DNA from: Taeniopygia guttata
Lineage: Eukaryota; Chordata; Aves; Passeriformes; Estrildidae
DNA: 64,000 bases
Assembly (NCBI RefSeq): GCF_048771995.1
Contig: NC_133043.1
Coordinates: forward strand, 10,372,501 to 10,436,500
Direction of reading: 5' to 3'
Shown here: piece after piece, positions 23,736-33,000 of the stretch
Numbering within the stretch: position 1 is the stretch's first letter
How the letters are laid out: each line of letters starts with the position of its first letter
The notes under the pieces: generated by a model
What the model was told of the DNA's origin: nothing
The model's database searches: none
What the model saw: only the letters and a program-made list of their open reading frames with translations
Position numbers and translations under genes: made by a program

Positions 23736-25956
23736 TAAACTCTCATTGCTTCCAAGTTTTTCTCTATTTGTGTATTCCCTGAAATATAAATGTAGGTAGT
23801 ATTGGAAATATTTTAGTGTGAAATTGTGCAGTTTGCTGCAGGATCATTAGAACAACTTCCTTCTATCCAAAACACAACCTTGAAGAAGTCTGAGAGTTTC
23901 CTAAGTTGAGGTGAGAAGGTGAGTTGCTTTACTCTCATTTTTCTTGCAAATTTGCAGTGGTCTGGACAGCAGCCTGAGAAAACAGCTGAAAATAGCATTG
24001 GAGGTGGATTGATTTTTTTAAATTTTTCCCCTACAGCTGGGTTGTATTGGCAGAGCCTCCCCAGTGAAGGGTAACAAATCAAACTGGGCTGTTGCAGTGT
24101 AACCCGTAATGGGCAGTTGCTGACAGAACCTCTCCATGTTGAGAGCAGCACCATGTCAGAGAGAGATGGAATTGGCTAATTAAAGGTTAGAGCCTGTGTT
24201 ACAGGGGGAGTGTGCTCAGCATCTGTGCAAATTTGGGCTTTCCAACTCAGGCTGAGAACACACATTTTTATGGAATTTCCACTTGCCAGGGGGATACTCC
24301 TTTTCTTCTAAAGAATGTGGCCAGAATAAAGCAATGGGTGGAGAACTGCCACGACCAGTTCAGCTTTCAGGACAATGGACTAAAGACAGCTCAGGTAAGA
24401 AATTGGGGTTTTTTTCCCCTAGCCTGGATTCAAAGATTTGTCTTGATGTTACTTTTTTTTCCCCTGAAGCATATTAGAATTAGAAAGCTTGCTGCTATCT
24501 TTATACACCTATATTTCACTTGTGTGGGCTCAACACGTTCTCCTGGATAAAATGCATTAGAGAGATGAAAGAATGAAAAGTTTTTAATCTTTAATGTACA
24601 GTAAAGACTTGTATGTCATCCAATATCTGTTTCACCAACACAAGTAATTACTACAATAATGGATTTTAAAGGTAGCATCCATTTATTTTCAAAAAAGCAG
24701 TTTTTGAGTTACTGTATGCAAATATAATTGAGACTTAAATAACTGGAAGTTATTTCTGAAGTACCATTGCCTTTTCAGAGTCCTAGCTAACCAGCATTAC
24801 CCTTACTTTGTTAGATCTTCTCTGCAGGAAGGGGTAGAAGATGTGGCCCAGCAGAAGAGATGCTGGCTGATACCAATTTGTCTGAAAATGAGGTTACTTG
24901 AACTTGCTCTGCAACTCGCTCCTGATTTGCAAGGCAGTGATGAAGTGTTATTAGACCCACCACAAAGATAATGCCAAAAGGTACATTAGCACCACTCATG
25001 TGTTCTGCTGGTAAAGAGAGTCCCCCTGGAGAGCTGCTGCCCTGCTGGGCAAGCTCAGGCCAGCTCAGCCTCTGAATGGGCTGGTGCTGGTTTTTGAGGA
25101 GACACCTATGCTGCTCATGCAGCTGCAATTCAGAGCAGCTGTTACACCCTGCCCTCCCCTAAAAGCATGTCACACACAGGCCAAGATTGCCTCTTGTGGA
25201 GGTGCCCAGAGTAGAGCCCTCTGCAGAGGCAAAGAGCACTCACCAGCAGCACAGGTACTTCAAATGAGTGGGACACAACACAGAAATAAAACAGTGTTTC
25301 CAAATGGAAACCATCCCGCAGATCTGATGTGCTTATGCTTAAATTACTGTTCTCATGATAACAGCTTTAGAGCAGTCTGCTCTTACCAAATGAACTACTG
25401 ATTCAGTAGTAACATGAGAGGGTGCATCACCTTCTGAATCATCTCCTCCTGTGTCAGGGAGGCTTGCACAGAAATAACAGTCTAACTTTGTTTAGTTATG
25501 AGATTAAACCTTAATTTGTTACCTGGGTTTACCTTTTTCTAAAGTTACTTAACATGCAAATTATTTTCCGGAGCCAGCAATGGAATTTTAGATGCTTCAT
25601 CAACTGATTTTTTAATTCTGTATTTAAATGAGGATTTTAATTTACACATTTGTTTAAAAATTTGTCTTGTGGTATTCAGGTAACATCTTACAAAAAGATG
25701 GCCTGATAAAACCCTCTCTACTTCATTAACAGTTTGTTCCTTCCACTGAAGAAATACTATCCCTAAGAAATAGGGATACATTAAGTTGGTTTAAAAAAAT
25801 ATATATACATATCCTTTCAAAACAGCATGTGCCCATGGAGGTTTAATAATACAATTTCATACTGTACAGTACTCCTGCAGCTTTTTCTTCCAAGGAAAAA
25901 TGGCATCAAAGTGGCACTCAGATGTAGCAGAAGTCAGATTTTGTAGAGAAGCCCCA
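23736..25956. other. Convergent spacer between TOM1L1 and COX11, probably with the COX11 3' UTR
   Basis: COX11 reads leftward into this region. Minus-strand poly(A) candidates are ATTAAA at 25847-25842, about 110 bases after the stop, and AATAAA at 24687-24682. A 105-codon minus-strand frame (24811-25128) resembles no protein I know and may be chance. I see no transposon. Confidence 0.5.
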
Positions 25957-26139
25957 TTATTGATACCCAGGAAGTGGCAACTTCTGTCCTTCCTTTGCTT
26001 CGAAGAAGGTGTAAGAGAGAGTGATCAAATCAACTTTAGCCATTTTAGGGTCCTCTGCAAACTCTGGGTCAATGTAGAAAAAAACAGGCATGTCCACTTC
26101 CTCCTGGGGATTTAGCCTCTGTTCTTCAAAACAAAAACA
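25957..26139 (-). CDS. COX11: COX11 coding exon 4 (CFCF copper site, stop)
   Basis: Sixty codons start with CFCFEEQRLNPQEEVDMPVF and end KLPLPGYQ, then TAA. The two Cys of CFCF are the known copper ligands of the family. The acceptor is cacctgcag. Confidence 0.97.
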   Translation of the reverse strand, partial: CFCFEEQRLNPQEEVDMPVFFYIDPEFAEDPKMAKVDLITLSYTFFEAKEGQKLPLPGYQ

Positions 26140-28264
26140 CTGCAGGTGGGAGGAAAAAAAATTCCACAATTAGACAACAATAGTGATAATAAATTTTATC
26201 TCTGCCAACATGAGAGACATCTTAATGGTTTAAAATAAACCCTCATTCCCTTTACACCCCTAAAATCCTGGGAAGGATCAATAAGATGACCAACAAGACA
26301 GCAATTGTGTTACTGGTGATATAGGAAAAAAATGTATTAGCTTTTAAAGGAGTGTGTAAAGGTTTCAAGGGGCCAGACCAGCTCACATCATTCTGCCTGC
26401 CCTGAGAGTGGTACTAAATAACAAAGATTTTGGAGCCACTCTGATGGGATGAGCAGTTGGTGTGAGGACAGTAAGGCTAAGAAGGAACTGATGCACTTTA
26501 TCATTTGAAAAAAAAAAAAAAAAAGATATTTTCTTAAAATGTTAGCATACTAAGAATGTTGTCCAGGATAAAAACACAATTTATGGGTAACCATTTTCCT
26601 CTGTGTAAAGGAAAATGCAATCTTTGCTTTGTTCACACTTACTTGTATTTTATTGAAATACTGTCCTGCTTCAAAGGGGACAACGTTGTAGGTGGAGATT
26701 CCAATTACTGGCTTGTCAGTAGGATTTTTTGCTTTATAAAATGCCAGTGCAGTCTCACCTGGTACCACCTGTGTAACAGAATTGTACAAATTGTTTCAAT
26801 TTGGTTATTTCACAAGTATTTTTGATTATATGCAATTCACCTGTATTCAAAATTAAGCGCTTCAATACTGTTCTATGTATTTTTAATCTTACCATTTTGC
26901 CTGAGTCTTCTATTATCCTCAGCAGTTCAACAGCACACAGACCATTTTTAATATGCAGATTTAGATATGGTGTGGATTTAATTTCTGAGGTTATTCTTTC
27001 AGTACTAGTATCAAAGTATTAAGAAGCATAACTCCTTATTTTGACAACTAATTTGAAACAGAAAAGTTATTCTGTGATTTTAAATATAAAAAGAAATTCT
27101 TATAAGGATAGGGCAATGGGAGAAACAGTACAGATTCAGATATACTGTTATACAATATATTTTTCAGTGTATATATATATGTGTATACTAATACTGTATG
27201 CACATATACAGTGTATGCATCATGTGCATGTGGTCTATATACCAGGAAGCGTATACATGAAGTAGTTTCAGTAACTTTTGATAGCTTAAAGGGGTAGCAG
27301 AGGGGCAACTACACACAATGTCCTGCAAAAAGGACATCGCCGTGCTGGAGCATGTCCAGGAAAGGGCTACAAAGCTGATGAAAGTTCTAGAGAACAGTCT
27401 GGGGTTGCTCGTTCTCAAGAAGAGGAGGCTCAAGTGGAACACGACTGCTCTCTGAGCTGCTGACAGGAACGTGCAGTGCACTGAGAGCACCGGCGGAAAG
27501 GGCCGTGGGGTGAGACAGGGCCGATTCCCATTAGCTATCAGAGCATTTTCCAGCGTTGGTGTGGTCAGGCTTCGAAAGGGCTGCCCGGGGAGGCGGTGGA
27601 GCCCCATGCCCGGAGCCGCTCCCTGATCGCCGCGGCTCAGCGGTCACAGAGGCAGCGCCGAGCGCCCCAAGGCTCCTCCAGCAGCGAGGCGGGCCCTGCG
27701 CGGGGGAAGGCGGCCACTCACGTAGATCTCGCTCTGCTGCGGCTTGAAGCTCCACTGCATGCTGGCGTGCGTGTCGGCGTTGAAGGTGACCCTGATCAGC
27801 CGGTCCCGCACGGGCTCCATGCGCTCGATCCGCTCCGCGCTGCGCCCCGCGCCCGTCGTGCCGCCGAGCCCCGTGGCCTGCCAGGGAAGGGCGGTGAGGG
27901 CTCCGAGCCCCGCGGCCCGTCAGGGAGGGGCGGTGAGGGCTCCGAGCCCCGTTAGGGAAGGGCAGTGAGGGCTCCGAGCCCCGCGGCCCGTCAGGGAAGG
28001 GCGGTGAGGGCTCCGAGCCCCCCGTACCTGGCAGTAGAGGCGGTAGAGCGGCACGGCCGCGTACGACAGCCCCACCATGCCCACGGCCGCCGCCGCGATG
28101 TAGCCCACGGCCGAGCGGTTCCGGCGCCGCCACTCCTCCTCTTGCTGCCGGGTGAAGGGGTTGGAGCCCCGCACGCCGCGGGTCCCGCCGAGCCCGGGCC
28201 GGGGCAAGGCCCCGAGGCGCAGCCCGCGGGCACAGCGCGCCCAGCCCCGCCCGCACAGCGCCAT
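25957..28264 (-). CDS. COX11: COX11 cytochrome c oxidase copper chaperone, complete, 4 exons, 233 aa
   Basis: COX11 is an inner-mitochondrial-membrane protein that delivers copper to the CuB site of cytochrome c oxidase subunit 1. Minus-strand coding exons, in order: 28264-28028, 27877-27722, 26768-26643, 26139-25957. Every intron is GT-AG in phase 0. Residues 1-45 are Arg-rich and acidic-poor, fitting a mitochondrial presequence. A membrane segment follows (YIAAAAVGMVGLSYAAVPLY, residues 55-74), then the conserved Cys of LYCQ. The intermembrane-space domain has the copper-binding CFCF motif (174-177) and VDMPVFFYIDPEFAEDP. It ends at TAA 25959-25957. The presequence is about 40 residues shorter than in human, as I recall that protein. 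The start was chosen for its strong context (gccATGg) and position just before the presequence. The frame stays open upstream only because the DNA is GC-rich. Confidence 0.96.
26509..26524. repeat. Poly(A) tract in COX11 intron 3
   Basis: A simple run of about 16 A, in the plus-strand sense, between COX11 exons 4 and 3. I see no retroelement body attached. Confidence 0.75.
26643..26768 (-). CDS. COX11: COX11 coding exon 3
   Basis: Forty-two codons, VVPGETALAFYKAKNPTDKP to FEAGQYFNKIQ, almost identical to human. The acceptor is gttacacag and the donor caa|gtaagt. Confidence 0.97.
27160..27245. repeat. Degenerate TA/TG alternating tract
   Basis: An alternating purine-pyrimidine stretch (tgtatatatatatgtgtata, later acatatacagtgtatgcat) lies in COX11 intron 2. 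It looks like a decayed microsatellite. Confidence 0.65.
27335..27640 (+). mobile_element. Old CR1 LINE fragment, sense, in COX11 intron 2
   Basis: The strings gtgctggagcatgtccagga, aagggctacaaagctgatga and then ggttgctc...aagaagaggaggctcaag match the CR1 segment around the end of the reverse transcriptase. Further on, gggctgcccggggaggcggt followed by ggag matches the CR1 segment just before the 3' end. The stretch between is strongly diverged. It is antisense to COX11. Confidence 0.8.
27722..27877 (-). CDS. COX11: COX11 coding exon 2
   Basis: Fifty-two codons from ATGLGGTTGAGRSAERIERM through FNADTHASMQW to QQSEIY. This matches human TTGLGG and FNADVHASLQWNF. The acceptor is ccctggcag and the donor tac|gtgagt. 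Confidence 0.95.
27878..28027 (-). repeat. COX11: COX11 intron 1: 150-bp intron made of about four 39-bp tandem repeats
   Basis: Repeat starts (agggaag/agggagg) lie at about 27883, 27922, 27954 and 27993, so the period is 39, 32 and 39 bases. Each unit carries ggctccgagcccc. On the minus strand each unit ends in a pyrimidine tract (ccctcaccgcccttccct), followed by CTGAC or CTAAC in internal copies and by the real acceptor GGCAG in the last. Confidence 0.85.
28028..28264 (-). CDS. COX11: COX11 coding exon 1 (presequence and membrane segment)
   Basis: Seventy-nine codons from MALCGRGWARCARGLRLGAL to the conserved VPLYRLYCQ, including SNPFTRQQEEEWRRRN. The donor on the minus strand is ccag|gtacgg. 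Confidence 0.92.
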
Positions 28265-28288
28265 GGCCGCACGCGGGGGCTCTCGGAA

Positions 28289-28370
28289 CGGGGCGGGCAA
28301 TGGGACGGGACCGGGGCGGGCAATGGGACGGGACCGGGGCGGGCAATGGGACGGGACCGGGGCGGGCGGA
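28289..28370. repeat. 23-bp tandem repeat of GC boxes next to the COX11 start
   Basis: Three full 23-base units plus a partial one have gcaatggga recurring at 28297, 28320 and 28343. Each unit contains GGGGCGGG, the Sp1-type GC box. The array starts about 25 bases upstream of the COX11 ATG. Confidence 0.88.
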
Positions 28371-28427
28371 GGCGGGACGGGGCGGGAGAGGAGGAGCCGG
28401 GAAGGTAGAGGGCGGCGGCGGTGGCGG

Positions 28428-28452
28428 ACCGAGCCGAGCCGAGCCGAGCCGC
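28428..28452. repeat. GAGCC pentamer repeat in the shared promoter
   Basis: Four tandem copies of cgagc/gagcc end in gcgccgcc. They lie directly beside the YY1-like site. Confidence 0.75.
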
Positions 28453-28559
28453 GCCGCCATCGCATCCCTGCCCGCTGCGCCCCCGCAGAGCGCGCTGAGT
28501 CCCGGCGCTGCCCCTCCTCGCTGGCCGGCGGCACGGCTCGGCCGCACGGTGTGTACGAG

Positions 28560-29961
28560 GTAACCGAGCATCCCGCAGGCCGGCGGGGATCCTCCGCTCC
28601 GGCCCCGCGCTGAGCGGGCTGTGCTGCCCGGCGGTGGTACCAACAGGCCAGGAGCGGGGTCACGGAGGGGCGGTGGTCCCGCAGTACCGCACTTCGGTAC
28701 CTGGTGCCAGAGGGATGACCCGGCTCCCGCAGATTCCTGGTTGTCCCTCTGGTTGTCCCTCTGGTTATCCCTCTGGTTATCCCTCTGGTTGTCCCTCTGG
28801 TTGTCCCTCTGGCTGTCCCTCTGGCAGCCCCAGGACGGGCGCTGAGCACGGGCCTGCTCCGGGTGGTCCTTGCGGGCCTGCAGTTTCTCCCCCTTTGTGG
28901 ACATTTGACACCGGTTGTGTTTCTTTCTTTTCCCCCAGGTGCTTTGCTTCTCGTTAATTTAATTTCTAGGGATTTGGTTTTGTTCTGGCAGAAACAGCAG
29001 GAACTTGAGGACGGGCAAAGTCAGGCAAGTTCACAAACAATAGTTTTTCACGAGGCTGATGCCATGCACTGTAATAAAATTTGCTGTAGCAATACTTGAA
29101 TGTACTGCTTTAGAGCTGTGCCTCTCTTCTATGGTGGTTCCAGTAAGGTGACTCACACAAAGACTGGCAGCTCCTGAAACTTCTCAATTTATCATATTGA
29201 ATAAGAGAATGGTAAAGGCTCAGTGTGTTATTTCCCCTGTGTTCAGATAACTGGGTTTTTTTCATTCTTTAGTAATAAAAACCTGAAAATGTTTACTGTA
29301 GGAGCATTTGTGGTATTCCAACGTAGATTTACCATCTTTTTCACACAAGAAGTACAGACACACAGGAATTGGAGTGGTTTTGTAGAGGCTGACACTACAC
29401 CTGGGGATTCTGCTGTATCTTGGCCAGGGTCTGTGGTGTGACCCTGCTGCCAGGAGCACCCGTGCTGTCTTTGCCTGTGTGTTGGGAGAGCTCCATGTCC
29501 CTCTTCTTTTGGAAATAATTCCTGTTCTGGGTTGTGAGGGTTCAGCTGTGCACTTCACAAGGTCAGAAAGATCTGCTACTACTGATACAAACTGATAATT
29601 TTTTTGCATTAATGCTTTTTAAGCAGTTTGTGAAGTGATTGTAGCTCAGTACATCCAGAGTTTTACTTCTTGTCAACCTGTTGTATGTACTAATATAAAT
29701 ACAGTGTGAATTTCTGGAGGCTTTGGCTATATTAATGGCATGTAAGCCTATTTTGTGTGTTTTGGCCTGTTCTACATACTTCATGTGAGAAGTTCAGAGA
29801 CACTAAATACCAGAGAATAAGTTAAAAAAACACAAGAAAACAAGACACACAAACCACCATTCCCTTTCCAAGTAACTTTAAATGGAAAAAAAAAATTGTC
29901 TTTGCCTTTAGCAGTTATGTTGCATCATCCTAGAATTGTAATCTGTTTTTTTCTGTTTTAG
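28560..29961 (+). other. Presumed STXBP4 intron 1
   Basis: It is GC-rich at the left with the 12-bp minisatellite and AT-rich beyond about 28900. I see no coding exon. It is called an intron only because the first coding exon at 29962 or 30035 has a 3' splice site in front. Confidence 0.4.
28737..28824. repeat. 12-bp minisatellite, about seven copies
   Basis: The unit ctggttgtccct repeats with period 12 from 28737, with small g/a and t/c changes, and decays into ctggcagcccc. It lies just downstream of the proposed STXBP4 first exon, in intron 1. The repeat is open in several frames, which creates long spurious open frames on both strands. Confidence 0.9.
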
Positions 29962-30085
29962 AAGATCTTGATCCTGGATAGGAGCCTGTTCTTCATGTGT
30001 CAGAACTCTTCATTTTGAACTTTTATTTTAATAGTGCCTCTAAGAAGATGTCCAGTACAGATCCCCTCACAAATACAGAGAAGGA
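29962..30085 (+). CDS. STXBP4: STXBP4 first coding exon (start codon at 30048)
   Basis: The coding part 30048-30085 gives [12 protein letters not shown] plus GA. The exon may begin at 29962 (strong acceptor ttctgttttag) or 30035 (taatag). The donor is ga|gtaagt. Spliced straight to 43052 it reads EKDDSTFQII, aligning with human EKDPAFQMI. Spliced to 37409 it reads EKETIMGPHG. Confidence 0.8.
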
Positions 30086-33000
30086 GTAAGTACTTTTTTT
30101 TCCTATATGCAGAAATAAAATTAATGGATTGTAATATTAAAATTTTTGCAATTTCATTGGTAGGATCTTGTCTTGATGAAGACTTAAAGAAAAATGACTT
30201 TGATATTGAAGCAGTCTGCAGTAATGTAGGAAAGCTGACACCAACACCAGTGAATTTACACTTTAAGGGAGAAATTGTCCCTTAAGCTTTTCATTAATTT
30301 AATCAGCACTTGGTTAGGACTACTTTTTGTAGAGATAAAACCCTGCATACAGATTTCTTAATTTAATGCTTCTGAACTATGAAAGCATACTTGTATATAG
30401 TAGATCACTTCTTTGTACAGCTGGGGTACCTGCAGTAGCATAAGACTGGAGGTTTTGTGTTACAGTGCATTACTTTTTCAGAATACACTGTCTCTATACC
30501 TTTAATATTTTATGTGTAGTACTTGCCATGTTTGTTGTACTTGTGCAATAGAATCCAGAAAAGAGTATCCAGAAGAATAATAAAAAATTTAATATAGATT
30601 TAGAATTATGCCACTTCATAAATAACTTGATTGTTTAGAAAAGAAAAAGCACAAAACATTAAAAAAGCTAACTTGCTTTTTACTGAAGACCTGAAGAAGC
30701 CAAAACTCTGCTTGTCAGATGGAAATTCAGGGTATGTGATCACAAAGATAGCTGTGGCTAGCTAGAATCATGTGAAAGATGAGTAGTTTACATGAGTAGT
30801 TCCTAGCTCACTGTATTCCAAAGGTGGTTTTTCACATTAGAGATGAACAGGAAAGGCACCTAAAACTGCACTTCTGCTGCATGCTGATGGCAGGCTGTCA
30901 TTTTCTGTACTTTTATCTCTTGTAGGAGATGATGCTTCCAAGAATGTGCTTGTTTATATGTTAACTGAAGCTTACCTGAACATCCAGTCATACCTTTCTT
31001 CTCTGTGGAGGGGGTTAGCCTCAAACTATTCATGCTTCTCCACAATTACAATGTTGCCCAAGCTTTTTTTAGGCTTAACAGTTGCTGTGTAATGACCTGT
31101 TTTCGTTTAACCTTTATAGCCTAAGCAGCAGAATGTATTTTGAATAATGAGTGGGTTTGGATGAATCACAGTGAGTGCTCATCCATGCTGTATGATGCAG
31201 CATTCCTTTGCCTGTGGTCCTTAAAATCTGAACTTGGGGTTAGTGAAGCTGTAAGGCTACAATTGCATAATGGATTTGTATAGGATTTTTGTAAAAGGCC
31301 TTTGGTTTATTTGTAACAAATAAGATCTTGTGAATCAAACTTCCAAAGATTCTGCAGATCTTTTTGTCATCTGCTAGATTATCGTGGTCCATTTCAGTTG
31401 CTAAAGCATTGCAAAACTTCCCTTGGGAAAGGCAAGTTGTAATTACAAATGTTGCCAGAATGGAATAGTTTTCCAGCTGTTCGGAAATTAATCTTACTGA
31501 ACAACAAATGACAACTCTTGAAAATTTAGTCTTACTTATTTATACTAAATTTCATGGAGTTTTGAGTTACAATTTTCCTAGATTTTTCTGGAAGTAAAAA
31601 GTAATTTGTGTTCCTCTGAGTGTGGCCTTGAAAGGCAGAACACTTGGAAGAGAAGCAATAATGCTGTCATTCATTAAAAGTGGCACAGCAACAGAATTTG
31701 AAGGTAAAGAGGGATAGAAGCCTTGGGGACGAGTTCAGGAAGCTGAACAAAGCAGCTTACTTTGAAGAAAGGGGTGGAGGAACAATCTTCTGAACAAGTC
31801 ATGTATTACTGATAATAACTCTAATAAAAGGAGAGCAATAAGGCTAATACTACTTGGTATCTTCTTAAATTGTCCAGAAGTTTGTCATGTCTGGTTTAAT
31901 AAAAATAACATTTGCTTTTTAATAAGGAAATTGCAGAGCCTTGAGCCATATGTTAATTGGGGGATTTCAATAGCAGGAAATGTGACACTGGTTGGTCTCA
32001 GTGATGTATTTTGACAAATGCTCCTGATATTGATACCACAAATTAATATACCACTGGTGTTAAGTATAGAGGTCACTTTGTTGGAGAAAATCTATTGGTA
32101 CTTTATCTTCTGTAACCTTGCCTAGAGCAAATCTAATTGATACGAGGCTTAAAATATCAGTGGCTTTTCTGTAATGCTGGTAACAGCAGCAAAGTGAGCT
32201 GACTGAGGAAAAGCTACAAAGGGGCAAATTTTCATCTCTGAATGCATGTGGTCACTGTGCCACTGGGGCTTTTCGCTATTTGGGAACTGGGAAGGCTGCT
32301 TTATGTTCCCATTTCCCTCTCTGATCTGCTCCTTAGTCTGTGGTGGGTCACTCTGCCCCTCCTGTGTGTGCATTGCAGGCTTTCAGGACTGACCATTCTC
32401 TATGAACACTGTTCAGCAGGCTCTCAGCAAAGGGATCCTTTCCTCAGAAGGATTATCTGCTAATGAAACCACAGTCACTGCAGCTTTAAAAAAATAAATA
32501 AATAAAGGGTGCCTGAGATAAGCTTTTGCATTCCTGGCATAGCTGAGCCCTCCTGCTGCACCTCCAGACCTGACAGATGCTGTCTGATCACAGGGTTGCT
32601 CCTGGTTAGAGAGGATTCACCTTCCTACTTAAAGCCCTCAGTGAACACCGGGTAGTAGGCTTTCATTTCAAGCTGCAGCCTTGTTATGATCTTTTGAGAG
32701 AGGGGGAGTAGTAGGGGTACTTCTGAGGCAAGCCTGGAAGGAAACATTCATTAACCAAACTGGTGTCAATGCTCAGAATTTCTGAAAATGTACATCTCTC
32801 TGCAAGACCAAGTCTCCTCTCACAGGATCTGTTCTCTGGGAACAGGGGTGATACATTTGACTTCTTACACTACATTATTCTCAGAGTAATGACATAAATT
32901 TGGCAGTTTAATTTCCTTTCACAGAAAAGTACATGTCAGCTTCCATTTCTAGAGAAAATATATAACCCAAGTTCTGTGTTCACTTTTGACTGCTGTATCT

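Larger units (their letters stand above)
28265..28560. promoter_or_regulatory. Probable bidirectional CpG-island promoter of COX11 (-) and STXBP4 (+)
   Basis: COX11's ATG is at 28264 on the minus strand and STXBP4 runs rightward, the head-to-head arrangement known in mammals. The stretch is extremely CpG-rich and has no TATA box. It holds at least five GGGGCGGG GC boxes and a YY1-like ATGGCGGC on the minus strand (28460-28453). A plausible STXBP4 5' UTR exon donor is cgag|gtaacc (exon end 28559). Transcription starts cannot be fixed from sequence. Confidence 0.6.

Noticed and set aside
24811-25128. 105-codon minus-strand frame downstream of COX11
   Set aside because: It includes a hydrophobic stretch (FGIIFVVGLITL), but matches no protein I know and lies in the probable COX11 3' UTR.
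27531-28904. A 457-codon and a 309-codon minus-strand open frame across the COX11 promoter
   Set aside because: They arise from GC-rich tandem repeats that are open in several frames. The only coding content is the real COX11 exons 1 and 2 embedded in them; the RDNQ-type repeats are the 12-bp minisatellite in translation.
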